64,000 nucleotides of DNA, from assembly GCF_024158125.1 (NCBI RefSeq), contig NZ_JAMZFT010000002.1:1155769-1219768 (forward strand), read 5' to 3'. How positions within the stretch are numbered: the first letter of the stretch is position 1; every line of letters starts with the position of its first letter. Below the pieces are notes generated by a model. It worked only from the letters and a program-made list of their open reading frames with translations. It was not told where the DNA came from and made no database searches. A program made the position numbers and the translations under genes. Positions 50,235 to 59,748 of the stretch are shown here, piece by piece. This DNA is from Futiania mangrovi. GTDB lineage: Bacteria; Pseudomonadota; Alphaproteobacteria; Futianiales; Futianiaceae.

Positions 50235-51734
50235 GTGGTCAATCTGAGCGCGTTCATCCGCAATCATGCGTTCCGCACGCCCGGTGCGCTGGCCATCGTC
50301 TATGGCGCAACGCGCATCACCTACGCCGATCTGTGGGACCGGGTGCAGCACCTCGCCGCCTGGCTGAAGGCAGAAGGCGTGGGTCCCGACGACGTGGTCG
50401 CCGCCTTCATGAAAAACAGCGCGGCGTTCCTGGAGCTTTCGTTCGCGGTGAGCCACCTCGGCGGCATCTTCCTGCCGATCAACTACCGGCTGGCGCGCGA
50501 CGAGGCTGCCTACATCATAGGCGACGCGGGCGCGAAGGTGGTGGTTGCGGACGCAGAGTTCGCCAATGTCGTCGAAGGCGCGCCGAAGCTCGCCCTGCTG
50601 GATGCCGCGGCGCAGGCCGACATCCGCACCTTCACCGGCACCGGCCGCCGCGCGCCGGAGATGCACCCGCGCAAGCCGGAGGATCTCTTCCGCCTCATGT
50701 ACACCTCGGGCACCACGGACCGGCCCAAGGGCGTCATGCACACCTACGACAACTACTACTGGAAGTGCATGGATCATGTGATCGCGCTTGGCCTGAGCGC
50801 GGAGGACCGCCTCGTCTGCGTCGGTCCGCTCTATCACGTGGGCGCCTACGACCTGCCCGGCACCGCGGTCCTCTGGCTCGGCGGCATGATGTGCGTGCAC
50901 CGCGACTTCGACGCGGGCGCCATGCTCGCCTCCATCGAGGCGGAGCGGCTGACGGGGGCATGGATGGCGCCGGTGATGCTGGGCATGACCCTGTCGCACG
51001 AGGGGCGCGAGACCTACGACCTCAGCTCGCTGCGCTGGTGCGTCGGCGGGGGCGAGAAGACGCCCGAGGGGCGCATCCGCGCCTTCACCGACCTCTTCCC
51101 CCAAGGCCGCTACATCGACGCCTACGGCCTGACCGAGACATGCAGCGGCGACACGCTGATGCTGCCCGGCCGCGAGATCGAGAAGATCGGCTCGACCGGT
51201 CCGGCGCTTGCCCATTGCGAGATCTCGATCCGCGACGACGACGGCAAGGCGCTGCCCGCGGGCACGGAGGGCGAGATCTGCGTGCGCGGCCCCAAGGTCA
51301 CGCGCGGCTACTGGAACGATCCGGAAAAGACCGCGCGCAGCTTCCACGGGGACTGGTTCCGCACCGGCGATGTGGGCTACCTTGACGCGGACGGGTTCCT
51401 GTTCCTCACGGACCGGAAGAAGGACATGATCCTGTCGGGGGGAGAGAACATCGCCTCCTCCGAGGTCGAGAGGGTGATCTACCAGATGCCCCAGGTGGCC
51501 GACTGCGCCGTGATCGGCGTGCCGGACGTGCAATGGGGCGAGAAGGCGGTCGCCGTGGTGACGCTGAAGCCGGGTGAGACGCTCGACCTCGACACGTTGC
51601 GTGCGCATTGCCGGGCGCACCTGGCAGGGTTCAAGGTGCCCAAGGGGCTGCACCTGACCGACGCCCTGCCGCGCAATCCGTCCGGCAAGGTTCTGAAGCG
51701 TGTGCTGCGGGAGCAACTCGCCGGCGAGGCCTGA
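50235..51734 (+). CDS. AMP-dependent acyl-CoA synthetase/ligase
   Basis: A 499-residue ANL-superfamily ligase that activates a carboxylic acid with ATP and CoA. The AMP-binding motif is YTSGTTDRPKGVMHT; then DAYGLTETCSGD, FRTGDVGYLDADGFLFLTDRKKDMILSG-type hinge region and the C-terminal catalytic lysine in NPSGKVLKRVLRE. GTG 50235 is the start, with AGGGAGG upstream. It ends the 45009-51734 operon, after which a 187-base gap with regulatory element 2 leads to the transporter genes. Confidence 0.94.
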   Translation: MVNLSAFIRNHAFRTPGALAIVYGATRITYADLWDRVQHLAAWLKAEGVGPDDVVAAFMKNSAAFLELSFAVSHLGGIFLPINYRLARDEAAYIIGDAGAKVVVADAEFANVVEGAPKLALLDAAAQADIRTFTGTGRRAPEMHPRKPEDLFRLMYTSGTTDRPKGVMHTYDNYYWKCMDHVIALGLSAEDRLVCVGPLYHVGAYDLPGTAVLWLGGMMCVHRDFDAGAMLASIEAERLTGAWMAPVMLGMTLSHEGRETYDLSSLRWCVGGGEKTPEGRIRAFTDLFPQGRYIDAYGLTETCSGDTLMLPGREIEKIGSTGPALAHCEISIRDDDGKALPAGTEGEICVRGPKVTRGYWNDPEKTARSFHGDWFRTGDVGYLDADGFLFLTDRKKDMILSGGENIASSEVERVIYQMPQVADCAVIGVPDVQWGEKAVAVVTLKPGETLDLDTLRAHCRAHLAGFKVPKGLHLTDALPRNPSGKVLKRVLREQLAGEA

Positions 51735-51770
51735 ACGCCCAGGTCTCGCGGAAGCCATTCTCGTGAAAAA

Positions 51771-51804
51771 ATGAGCAATGATTCAGAAGTCATTTCAATT
51801 GACA
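51771..51804 (+). promoter_or_regulatory. regulon element 2 (operator plus -35), upstream of the ABC transporter
   Basis: ATGA (51771), ATGA (51778), TCAT (51790) and TTGACA (51799-51804) repeat the spacing of element 1 exactly: N3, N8 and N5. The inner AATGA-N8-TCATT (51777-51794) is a perfect five-base inverted repeat, while the spacer bases differ, arguing for a selected protein-binding site. It is about 120 bases before the binding-protein start. Confidence 0.72.
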
Positions 51805-51921
51805 GCGCGGAGCGGCCTTGGCCAAACTCGCGATGTAAAAACGACAAGCCCGGCCCTCGCGGGACTGGGATGAGAGCCCGCCGCATCACGACGGCAGGAA
51901 CCCATGGGAGGGAGTGACACC

Positions 51922-53205
51922 ATGAAGAAGACCGACACCCGTCAACCGGCCGGATTCGACCGGCGTACCGTGCTGAAGGGGGCCGCGGCAACCGCCGCCG
52001 TCGCCACCGGCATCACCGGTTTCCCGGCCTATCTGAAGGCCGCCAACGCGCCGATCAAGGTCGCCGTTCCGACGATCCTGTCGGGCCGTGTCGCGATTCT
52101 CGGCCAGTCGTCCGTGGCGGGCCTGCAGCTTGCAGCCAAGGAGATCAACGACGCCGGCGGCATCGAGGGCCGCAAGATCGAGGTCGTGACCCGCGACTCC
52201 AAGGGCAAGCCCGACGAGGCCGCGCGGATGACCCGCGACATGGTCAACAACGAGGGCTGCGAGATCGTCCTCAATGCCGAGGCCTCGGGCGCGACCTTTG
52301 CCGTCAACGAGACCGTGCGCGACATCAAGAAGTTCTGCCTGCACTCGTGCTCGGAAACGTCTTCGCTGACGGCCGATCCGAAGAACCAGGTGCCGTGGGC
52401 GTTCCGCTCCTGCCGCCAGGGCATCCATGACGCCGTCGGCGGCGGTCTCTACGCGGCCGAGGTGGCGAAGGCGAAGGGCCTGAAGCGCTGGGCGACATGC
52501 TCCCCGGACTATGCCTACGGCCGCGCCAACACCGAGGAGTTCATGGAGTATGTGAAGATCTTCGCGCCCGACGTCGAGGTCATCACCGAGACGTGGCCGA
52601 AGCTCTTCCAGCCCGACTACACCGAGAACATCACCGCGCTGCTCAACGCCCAGCCGGATGCGCTCTATTCCTGCCTGTGGGGCGGCGACCTCGTCGCCTT
52701 CTTCGACCAGGCGAGCCTTTACGGCCTGTTCGACCAGTTCGAGGCGTTCGCGGTCAACCTGACCGACTACCCGGTCATCACGGCGATCAAGAACCTGCCC
52801 GAGGGGGTCCACGGCGGCAGCCGGTATCACAAGGACAACCCGGATACCGATGCCAACGAGGCCTGGAACGAGAAGTTCCGCGCCAACTCCGACGTGCTGC
52901 CGACCAACTGGGCGTGGCAGAACTACACGGCCATGTCCTTCATCATCGAGGCGCTGAAGAAGACCGGCGGCAACACGGATGCCGAGAAGATGGCTGCTGC
53001 GACCGCGGGCCTGACGATCCAGTCGCCCTTCGGCGTCGACGGCACGCTCACGATGCGCGAGAGCGACCACACTCTCGTCAACTACGTCGTGGGCTACGGC
53101 GTCACGATCGGCAAGGAGCCTTATGTGAAGGACTTCACCACGACCGATTGGGCGACGATCACGAAGTACGAGGAAGAGTGGAAGAAGCGGAACGGGTACA
53201 TCTGA
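51922..53205 (+). CDS. branched-chain amino acid-type ABC transporter substrate-binding protein
   Basis: A 427-residue periplasmic binding protein of the LivK (Peripla_BP_6) type. It has a twin-arginine signal (FDRRTVLKGAAATAAVATG), so it is probably folded before export; the mature part begins near NAPIKVAVPTILSG. ATG 51922 is preceded by GGGAGGGAG; the ATG at 51904 lies too close to it. Proteins of this family bind amino acids, amides, or aromatic and aliphatic acids; given the degradation genes around it, a carboxylic acid is more likely than an amino acid, but this is inference. Confidence 0.92.
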   Translation: MKKTDTRQPAGFDRRTVLKGAAATAAVATGITGFPAYLKAANAPIKVAVPTILSGRVAILGQSSVAGLQLAAKEINDAGGIEGRKIEVVTRDSKGKPDEAARMTRDMVNNEGCEIVLNAEASGATFAVNETVRDIKKFCLHSCSETSSLTADPKNQVPWAFRSCRQGIHDAVGGGLYAAEVAKAKGLKRWATCSPDYAYGRANTEEFMEYVKIFAPDVEVITETWPKLFQPDYTENITALLNAQPDALYSCLWGGDLVAFFDQASLYGLFDQFEAFAVNLTDYPVITAIKNLPEGVHGGSRYHKDNPDTDANEAWNEKFRANSDVLPTNWAWQNYTAMSFIIEALKKTGGNTDAEKMAAATAGLTIQSPFGVDGTLTMRESDHTLVNYVVGYGVTIGKEPYVKDFTTTDWATITKYEEEWKKRNGYI

Positions 53206-53223
53206 TTCCGATTGCCTGACCCG

Positions 53224-53281
53224 GGCGGGGCGGCCATCCCCGGCTGCCCCGCCTGACATTTCCGCCGGTTCGCGCCGGCGG
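53224..53281 (+). terminator. two tandem hairpins between binding protein and permease genes
   Basis: First hairpin: a roughly 12-base-pair stem (53224-53235 with 53242-53253, outer eight pairs GGCGGGGC/GCCCCGCC). Second: a seven-base-pair stem (53262-53268 with 53275-53281). Neither has a real T run. In ABC operons such structures usually protect the 3' end of the binding-protein message and lower permease expression, which is the likely role here. Confidence 0.5.
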
Positions 53282-53320
53282 CGGCCCTTGGCTATCCGGT
53301 AGCAGCGGAGTGCCCCGCGC

Positions 53321-54229
53321 ATGTTCGATCTCGACGCGATTTCGACCTGTCTCTCGACGTCCGCGTGCGTCGTGAACCAGGTCACGAGCGGCCTCATCAT
53401 CGGGATGCTGCTCTTCCTGGTGGCGTCCGGCGTGACGCTGATCTTCGGCGTCCTGCACGTCATCAACTTCGCGCACGGCAGCTTCTACATGCTGGGCGCC
53501 TATTTCGCCTACACGGCCTACCAGATCACCGGCAGCTACTTCCTGGCCGCGGCCTTCGGCGCGCTCGGGGCCGGTGTCGCGGGCGTTCTGTTCGAGCGCC
53601 TCATCATAAGTCGCGTCTACGGACAGAACGTGCTGATGCAGCTGCTCGTCTGTTATGCCTTCATCCTCATAACCGACGACCTGGTGAAGGTGTTCTGGGG
53701 CGCGGAATATCTGGCGATGGGAATCCCGCCCGAGTTCCGCCTGCCGCCGTTCCGGATCGCCGGCGGATTCGTGCCGCCGTTCTACCTGTTCCTCGTTGCG
53801 GTTGCGGTGGTCATCGGGATCGGCTCGCTGCTGCTCGTGGGAAGGACGCGCTTCGGCAAGATCGTCCGGGCCGCGGCGATCAACCCGTCCATGGTCTCGG
53901 CGCTGGGCATCCGGGTGCCGGTCTATTTCGCGCTGCTGTTCGGCTATGGCTGCATCCTCGCGGGGGTGGCGGGCGCGCTGGCGGCCCCAGTCCGCTCCAT
54001 GACGCCGGGCATGGGCTTCGGCATCCTGGTTGAAAGCTTCATCGTGACGGTGATCGGCGGCATGGGGTCGATCACCGGGGCGTTCCTCGCGGCGATCATT
54101 CTCGGGCTCACCCGGTCGATCGGCAGCGTGGGATTCCCGCTGTTCGTGGACGGTGCGATGTTCCTGATCATGGCGCTGGTTCTGATCTTCCGCCCGACGG
54201 GCCTGCTGGGGCAGGGGCAACTGCGATGA
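53321..54229 (+). CDS. branched-chain amino acid-type ABC transporter permease (LivH type)
   Basis: A 302-residue membrane protein with about eight hydrophobic segments. The family motif GVLHVINFAHGSFYMLGAY lies near residue 45, and the cytoplasmic EAA-like loop is around RTRFGKIVRAAAINPSMVSALGI. It ends IFRPTGLLGQGQLR, typical of LivH. It overlaps the next permease by four bases (ATGA). Confidence 0.95.
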   Translation: MFDLDAISTCLSTSACVVNQVTSGLIIGMLLFLVASGVTLIFGVLHVINFAHGSFYMLGAYFAYTAYQITGSYFLAAAFGALGAGVAGVLFERLIISRVYGQNVLMQLLVCYAFILITDDLVKVFWGAEYLAMGIPPEFRLPPFRIAGGFVPPFYLFLVAVAVVIGIGSLLLVGRTRFGKIVRAAAINPSMVSALGIRVPVYFALLFGYGCILAGVAGALAAPVRSMTPGMGFGILVESFIVTVIGGMGSITGAFLAAIILGLTRSIGSVGFPLFVDGAMFLIMALVLIFRPTGLLGQGQLR

Positions 54230-55263
54230 ACGTGCTTCTCGAATTCCGCCGCGATTTCCTGCTGGCGATCGCGGGTCTCGCTGTCCTGCTGCTGATCGGG
54301 CTGGGCGTCGATCACCCCTGGCCGCGGGACTTCCTGACCTCGATCTTCGCCTATGGCCTGCTGGCCATGTCGCTCAACCTGCTGATCGGGTTTACCGGGC
54401 TCGTTTCCTTCGGCCATGCGGCGTTCTTTGCGTTCGGCGGCTACACCTTCGGCCTTCTGCTCCAGTCGACGGGCTTCACGGGCGCGATGGGGGCATGGTC
54501 GGTGCCGGTTGCCTTCGTGGCGGCGGCGGGGGGTACGGCGCTCTACGCCCTCGTCATCGGGGCGATCTGCGTGCGGCTGAGCGAGATCTACTTCGCCTTC
54601 CTCACGCTCGCGTTCCAGATGTTCCTCTACAGCCTGATCATCAGCTGGGTGGACGTCACCGGCGGCGACCAGGGCCTGATGGGCGGTATTCCGCGGCCGG
54701 AGTTCCTGGGCGTCGACCTCAGCAATCCCTATGACCGCTACGTGACCTGCGCCATCGTGTTCGTGGCGTGCCTGATGCTCTTGCGCGTGGTGACGGAAAG
54801 CCCGTTCGGCTACACGCTGCGCATGATCCGCGACAACCCGACGCGCACGGCCTTCCTCGGCGTGAACGTGTTCCGTGTGAAGCTCATCAGCTTCGTGGTC
54901 GCGGGCGCGGTCGCAGGTGTGGGCGGCGTGATCCTGGCGCTCTTCACCTCTGGCGCCTATCCGGAGTGGGCCTATTGGGCGCAGTCGGGCGAGGCCATCT
55001 TCATGATCATGCTCGGTGGACTGACGGTGTTCCTCGGGCCGCTCCTGGGGGCGGTGCTTCTGCGCATCCTGAACGACGTCGTGCAGTCCTACACGACCCA
55101 CAGCGAGATCGTGATCGGCATCGTGATCCTGGCGGTGGTGCTGGGGCTGCGGCGCGGCATTCTCGACTTCATCCGCGACCTGTGGGTGGAGCGGGAGCAA
55201 TCCAGCCTCCGCCGGGCGGCCGACGACACCTCCCGCAGCGCCGGCGGGGAGGCCGGACGATGA
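54226..55263 (+). CDS. branched-chain amino acid-type ABC transporter permease (LivM type)
   Basis: A 345-residue membrane protein with about nine hydrophobic segments and the LivM motif GFTGLVSFGHAAFFAFGGYT. The coupling loop is TESPFGYTLRMIRDNPTRTAFLGVNVFRVKL. The C-terminal 35 residues are charged and cytoplasmic. Its stop overlaps the start of an SDR gene (ATGA), an unusual insertion of an enzyme gene inside a transporter operon. Confidence 0.95.
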   Translation: MNVLLEFRRDFLLAIAGLAVLLLIGLGVDHPWPRDFLTSIFAYGLLAMSLNLLIGFTGLVSFGHAAFFAFGGYTFGLLLQSTGFTGAMGAWSVPVAFVAAAGGTALYALVIGAICVRLSEIYFAFLTLAFQMFLYSLIISWVDVTGGDQGLMGGIPRPEFLGVDLSNPYDRYVTCAIVFVACLMLLRVVTESPFGYTLRMIRDNPTRTAFLGVNVFRVKLISFVVAGAVAGVGGVILALFTSGAYPEWAYWAQSGEAIFMIMLGGLTVFLGPLLGAVLLRILNDVVQSYTTHSEIVIGIVILAVVLGLRRGILDFIRDLWVEREQSSLRRAADDTSRSAGGEAGR

Positions 55264-56054
55264 GCGGGTCCGCGGGAAGCCTCGACGGCCGCGTCGCCGT
55301 CGTCACGGGCGGGGCGAGCGGCATCGGCGCGGCGTGTGCCCGCCTGCTGGCTGCGCGCGGCGCCCGCCTGGTCGTCGCCGACATGAACGAGGCGGGCGCC
55401 GAGGCCGTCGCCCGCGAGACCGGCGGCACCGCCATGCATCTCGACGTGTGCGACGAGGCGAGCATCGAGGCCGTGGCCGCCCGCACCGAGGCCGAGGTCG
55501 GCCCGGCGGAGATCCTCGTCACCTCCGCCGGAATCGTGCAGCCGCCGCTGCCCCCGGAGGAGCTTCCGATGGAGCTTTTCGACCGGGTGGTGGCGGTCAA
55601 TCTGCGCGGCACCTACCTGTCGGCGCGCGCCTTCGCGCAGCATATGCTGCCGCGGCGCAAGGGCGCGATCGTGACGATCAGCTCGATCACGGCGGAGCGC
55701 GCGACGCCGCTCCATGCCTACGCGCCGACCAAGGCGGCGGTCACGAACCTCACGGCGGGTCTTGCCGCCGAGTGGGGGCGGGCGGGCATCCGGGTCAACA
55801 CGATCGAGCCCGGTTACACGCGCACGCCCGCGCTTCAGGACCAGATCGACAGGGGCTACCGCGACCCGACGCTCCTGGAGGAGAACTCTGCCCTCGGCCG
55901 CCTGGTCGAGCCGGACGAGATCGCCCGCGCGGCCGCCTTCCTCGTCTCCGACGAGGCTGCCGCGATCACCGGGATCGCGCTGCCGGTCGACTGCGGCTAC
56001 TTCACCGCCGGGGGCTGGGCGCCCTATGGCGGCGTGCGCAAGCGGGGAGGCTGA
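55260..56054 (+). CDS. SDR family oxidoreductase (first of two)
   Basis: A 264-residue classical short-chain dehydrogenase. Cofactor motif TGGASGIGAACA (residues 16-27), NAG-equivalent SAG, and catalytic Ser142, Tyr154 and Lys158 (HAYAPTKAA); the tetrad Asn is present in VAVNLRGTY. Asp41 at the end of the second strand (VVADMNEA) suggests NAD rather than NADP. It is translationally coupled to the LivM gene before it and lies four bases from the ATPase after it, so it is made together with the importer, as if acting directly on the imported compound. Its C-terminus (GGWAPYGGVRKRGG) resembles that of the SDR at 59835-60635. Confidence 0.92.
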   Translation: MSGSAGSLDGRVAVVTGGASGIGAACARLLAARGARLVVADMNEAGAEAVARETGGTAMHLDVCDEASIEAVAARTEAEVGPAEILVTSAGIVQPPLPPEELPMELFDRVVAVNLRGTYLSARAFAQHMLPRRKGAIVTISSITAERATPLHAYAPTKAAVTNLTAGLAAEWGRAGIRVNTIEPGYTRTPALQDQIDRGYRDPTLLEENSALGRLVEPDEIARAAAFLVSDEAAAITGIALPVDCGYFTAGGWAPYGGVRKRGG

Positions 56055-56057
56055 ACG

Positions 56058-56819
56058 GTGCTGCGTCTCGACTCCGTCGTGAAGAAGTTCGGCGGCCTGA
56101 CCGCCACGAACGATGTCACGCTCGACTTTCCCGAGGGCTCGCTGCATGCGGTCATCGGGCCGAACGGCGCGGGCAAGACCACGCTGTTCAACCTCATCAC
56201 CGGCCATCTCGTGCCGGACAGCGGCCAGATCCTGCTGGCGGGCGAGAACATCGCCGGGCGTTCGCCGCGCGAAATCGTGCACAAGGGCATGGGCCGTGCG
56301 TTCCAGGTCGCGAGCATCTTCCCGACGCTGACGGTGGAACAATCGCTCATGGCGGCGGTCGCCTCGCACCAGAACCTGTCGGATCACCTGCTGTCGGTCT
56401 TTCCGCCGAGGAGCGTGCGCGAGCGGGCCGACGAATTGATCGAGGTGCTGGGCATGCAGCCCGTCGCGCGCATGATCTCGGCCAATATCTCGCACGGCGA
56501 TCAGAAGCTTCTGGACATCGGGCTGGCGCTGGCCCTGGAACCCAAGGTGCTGCTGCTCGACGAACCGACGGCCGGCATGGGGCCGGAGGAACGCTGGCAG
56601 ATGATCGAGACGGTGCGCCGTCTCTGGGAGATGGGCGGCATGACGGTCGTGTTCATCGAGCACGACATGGACATCGTTTTCGAGGTCGCCCAGAAGATCC
56701 ATGTCCTGTGCTACGGCGCGGTGCTCGCAGAAGGCACCGCCGACGAGATCCGCGGCCATCCGGACGTGATCGAGGCGTATCTCGGCAGCGAGACCGGTGC
56801 GGAGGAGACGGCGGAATGA
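56058..56819 (+). CDS. branched-chain amino acid-type ABC transporter ATP-binding protein (LivG type)
   Basis: A 253-residue ATPase with Walker A IGPNGAGKTTLFN, Walker B VLLLDEPTAGMGPEE and switch histidine FIEHDMDIVFEVA. The signature region reads ISHGDQKLLDIGLALA in place of LSGGQ, as is common in LivG proteins. GTG 56058 is the start, with GGGGAGG upstream. Overlaps the LivF gene by four bases. Confidence 0.94.
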   Translation: MLRLDSVVKKFGGLTATNDVTLDFPEGSLHAVIGPNGAGKTTLFNLITGHLVPDSGQILLAGENIAGRSPREIVHKGMGRAFQVASIFPTLTVEQSLMAAVASHQNLSDHLLSVFPPRSVRERADELIEVLGMQPVARMISANISHGDQKLLDIGLALALEPKVLLLDEPTAGMGPEERWQMIETVRRLWEMGGMTVVFIEHDMDIVFEVAQKIHVLCYGAVLAEGTADEIRGHPDVIEAYLGSETGAEETAE

Positions 56820-57532
56820 GCGGCGAGACCATGCTGTCGGTCGAGAAGATCGACGTCTTCTACGGCGCCTCGCAGATCCTGTTCGGCGTCGACCTCGCGG
56901 TGGAAAAGGGGCGCACGCTGGCGCTGCTCGGCCGAAACGGGGCGGGGAAGAGCACCACGCTGAAGGCCATCGCGGGTATCGCGCCGCCCAAGCGGGGCAG
57001 CATCCGCTTGCACGACCGGGAAATTGCGGGGGCCAAGCCCTTCGCGATCGCGCGCGCAGGCATGGGCTACGTGCCGGAGGACCGGCAGGTCTTCCCCCAG
57101 CACACGGTCGAGGACAATCTGCTGATCGGTGCCAAGAAGGGCCCGGGCGGGCAGGATTTCTGGGCGCTCAAGACGGTCTACGAGGTCTTTCCGATCCTCG
57201 CCGGCATGAAGGAGCGCAAGGCGGGCCTTCTCTCGGGCGGCGAGCAGCAGATGCTGACCATCGCGCGCACGCTGATGGGGAACCCGGATGTGCTGCTGCT
57301 CGACGAGCCGTCGGAGGGTCTCGCGCCGATCATCGTGCAGGCCATCGGCGACCTCATCCGCAAGCTGCGCGGCATGGGCGTGACGATCCTGCTGGCGGAG
57401 CAGAACATGCACTTCTGTCTCGGCATCTCCGAGGACGCGGCTGTCATCGACAAGGGCGGCATCGTCTACCGCGGCACGATCAAGGACCTGCGTGCCAACG
57501 AGGAGGTGACGCGGCGCTACCTCGCGATCTGA
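56816..57532 (+). CDS. branched-chain amino acid-type ABC transporter ATP-binding protein (LivF type)
   Basis: A 238-residue ATPase. Walker A LLGRNGAGKSTTL, the LivF marker GYVPEDRQVFPQHTVEDNL, signature LLSGGEQQMLTIARTL, Walker B VLLLDEPSEGLAP and switch region LLAEQNMHFCL. It begins inside the LivG stop (ATGA) and completes the five-part importer. It converges on the TetR gene with 27 bases between the stops. Confidence 0.95.
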   Translation: MSGETMLSVEKIDVFYGASQILFGVDLAVEKGRTLALLGRNGAGKSTTLKAIAGIAPPKRGSIRLHDREIAGAKPFAIARAGMGYVPEDRQVFPQHTVEDNLLIGAKKGPGGQDFWALKTVYEVFPILAGMKERKAGLLSGGEQQMLTIARTLMGNPDVLLLDEPSEGLAPIIVQAIGDLIRKLRGMGVTILLAEQNMHFCLGISEDAAVIDKGGIVYRGTIKDLRANEEVTRRYLAI

Positions 57533-57559
57533 GGGCGGCGCGCGGCGGCAGACGGCGGA

Positions 57560-58234
57560 TCAGGCGTGGTCCGGCTTGCCGTAGAGGCCCCGTGTCATCA
57601 GCTTCTCGTAGGCCGTGATGACGTGCTCGGGCACCGTGCTGCGCCCGTCGTCCGCGCGCCGCACATAGCGCATGGCGAGATAGGCCCGCGCCGAAAGCAG
57701 GATGTAGATGATCGCTTCCAGCTCCTCGGCGTCGTAGCCCTCGATCTCTCCGCGTGCGACCGCGCGCTCGAGCGCGCCGCGGTAGCCGTCGACGAGGATC
57801 TGGAAATGCTTGGCGTGCGCCGCGGGCGCGAACACCTCTGCTTCGTAGAGGATGCGGTAGAAGACCGGGTGCGCGTTCAGATAGGTGAAGAAGGCCCGCA
57901 GCCGTGCCGTTTCCCGCGCCGCGCCTTGCACGTCCGCGGGAACGGCGGTGCGGATATACTCCACCATCTGCTCGCCCATGTAGGGCAGCAGCGCGTCGAA
58001 GACCTGCTGGCGCGTCTCGAAATAATTGTAGAACGTGCCCTGCGCGATGCCGGCAAGCTGCGTGATCTTGGAGATCGAGCTGTCGGCATAGCCATCCTCG
58101 CCGACGACCTGGGCCGCGGCCTCGAGGATGCGCAAATAGGTCTCGCGCGCCTTTTCTTCGCGGGTCTTGCGGCGCGCGCGCCTCGGCTTGGAAGTCTGCA
58201 CGGCCACCGTCCGCTGAGCTTGGCTGTTCGTCAC
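57560..58234 (-). CDS. TetR family transcriptional regulator
   Basis: A 224-residue repressor-type protein. A basic N-terminal tail (residues 15-30) precedes the TetR DNA-binding domain: helix-turn-helix about residues 50-80, SISKITQLAGIAQGTFYNYF. The C-terminal ligand domain has a hydrophobic helical pattern without a recognised ligand. It starts with GTG 58234, six bases after the MmgE/PrpD stop, so it is transcribed from the promoter at element 3. It is the obvious candidate to bind the three ATGA-N3-ATGA-N8-TCAT sites in this island. Confidence 0.92.
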   Translation of the reverse strand: MTNSQAQRTVAVQTSKPRRARRKTREEKARETYLRILEAAAQVVGEDGYADSSISKITQLAGIAQGTFYNYFETRQQVFDALLPYMGEQMVEYIRTAVPADVQGAARETARLRAFFTYLNAHPVFYRILYEAEVFAPAAHAKHFQILVDGYRGALERAVARGEIEGYDAEELEAIIYILLSARAYLAMRYVRRADDGRSTVPEHVITAYEKLMTRGLYGKPDHA

Positions 58235-58240
58235 GGACGC

Positions 58241-59602
58241 TTACTCGGCTGCCGCCGGCACCTTGTCAAGCTCGGCAAAGGCGTCGAGCACGGTCCGGAT
58301 CGACCCGCCCGGCAGGTCGCGGCAGAACCGCTCCAGCGCGTCGTAGGCCACGGACGGAACGCCGCTTTCCGCGCCGATGCGGCGGGCGAGCGCGGAGGTC
58401 TCGTCCCAGCTGTAGGCATAGTCCTTCGCCGTCATCTTCAGGTCCTCGACCTCGCGGGTGCCGTCGGTGCGTTCCACCTCGATCACGCAGCAGAGCGTCG
58501 GCACGCTGTCGTCGGAGACGAGCTCCACGCGCGCCTCCAGCGCGTTCACCGCGGCATCGTCATAGGTCGTCATGTGCTTCATGGTGGGAACGCCATGCAC
58601 GAGCGTCGTGGCGATGCAGAACGGAATGCTCATGAGCGTGCCGGAGATCGACGCGAACGGCCCCGTCGCGTCCATGCCGGCATAGCCCGTCTCGTAAGGG
58701 TTCATGCGCACGGTCACGCGCGCAAGGTCCGTCCCGCCCAACCGTTCGCGCAGGCGCAGCGCCGCCGTCACCGGCGACTGGTTGAAGGCGCACACGGGGA
58801 AGGGCTTGAAGGCCACGCGATGGATCTTCCACTCCTTGCCGAGCTTTGCGCGCAGCCCGTCCGGGTCGGGCTCCACCCGTGCCATGGTGCGGATCAGGCC
58901 CGCCTTGCCCTCGATGGCGCCCGGCGCGGTCCGCGCGCCCGCGGCCGCCAGTTCCGCCGCGACGAGGCCCATGCGCGCCACCATGCCCACCTGGTAGCGC
59001 CACTCGTCCGTGCCATCGGCGAAGGCCTGGAGGTTCCCGCCCGTGAAGGACGCCGCGAGCGACAGCGCCGCCGCGATCCGCTCCGCTGGGAGCCCCATGA
59101 GGCGCGCTGCCAGCGCGGCGCAGGCGACCGGCCCATAGATCGTGGAGGAGCGCAGGCCCGCGGGCGTCGTCTTTCCGGCATATGCCTCTTCCAGCAGGCC
59201 GCCGATCTCGTAACCGGCGACCAGCGCGGGGAGGAGACGGTCGAGCGGACAGCCCTTCGCCTCGATCAGCGCGGTTGCCAGCGGCAGAAGCTCCGTCCCG
59301 AAGTGCGCCGCGCCCGAGGCGTCTTCCTGCGCGCGACCGTGGAACAGCGCTGCGTTCGCAAGGACGGCGCCCGCGACGGAGGTCTTGCGCCCGTCGCCCA
59401 GCAGGGTCGCGCCGTCCGGGTGCACCCCGTCCATGGACAGCGCCGCGGCCCGCGCCACCGGGGCATAGGGTGTGTTGTGGCAGCCGATCCCGACGCCGTA
59501 GCCGTTGAGCAGGCAGACCCGCGCCCGCTCCTCCACGTCCGCCGGCAGCGTGTCCATCGTCAGGCCGGCGATGAATGTTCCGAAGTCCTGCACCAGCGAC
59601 AT
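58241..59602 (-). CDS. MmgE/PrpD family protein
   Basis: A 453-residue protein of the MmgE/PrpD family, which includes 2-methylcitrate dehydratase, cis-aconitate decarboxylase and iminodisuccinate epimerase. It begins LVQDFGTFIAGLTMDTLPADV with the helical domain (SLAASFTGGNLQAFADGTDEWRYQ near the middle) followed by the alpha/beta lid domain from about residue 265 (KIHRVAFKPFPVCAFNQSPV). AGGGAGG eight bases before ATG 59602 sets the start. It is cotranscribed with tetR. The exact reaction (dehydration, hydration or epimerisation of an acid) cannot be read from sequence. Confidence 0.9.
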   Translation of the reverse strand: MSLVQDFGTFIAGLTMDTLPADVEERARVCLLNGYGVGIGCHNTPYAPVARAAALSMDGVHPDGATLLGDGRKTSVAGAVLANAALFHGRAQEDASGAAHFGTELLPLATALIEAKGCPLDRLLPALVAGYEIGGLLEEAYAGKTTPAGLRSSTIYGPVACAALAARLMGLPAERIAAALSLAASFTGGNLQAFADGTDEWRYQVGMVARMGLVAAELAAAGARTAPGAIEGKAGLIRTMARVEPDPDGLRAKLGKEWKIHRVAFKPFPVCAFNQSPVTAALRLRERLGGTDLARVTVRMNPYETGYAGMDATGPFASISGTLMSIPFCIATTLVHGVPTMKHMTTYDDAAVNALEARVELVSDDSVPTLCCVIEVERTDGTREVEDLKMTAKDYAYSWDETSALARRIGAESGVPSVAYDALERFCRDLPGGSIRTVLDAFAELDKVPAAAE

Positions 59603-59748
59603 GACATGATCCTCCCTTCGTTGTGCGGCGCGTTCGTTGCCGTCCGAAGGCCGCGCGCCGTCTGCGTCCTCCTTCGCCACGGTCCGGGAGCCTTGTCGCG
59701 CATGGCGCGCGCCGCCCGGATCCGTTCCGGCAGGGGATGCGGTATCGA

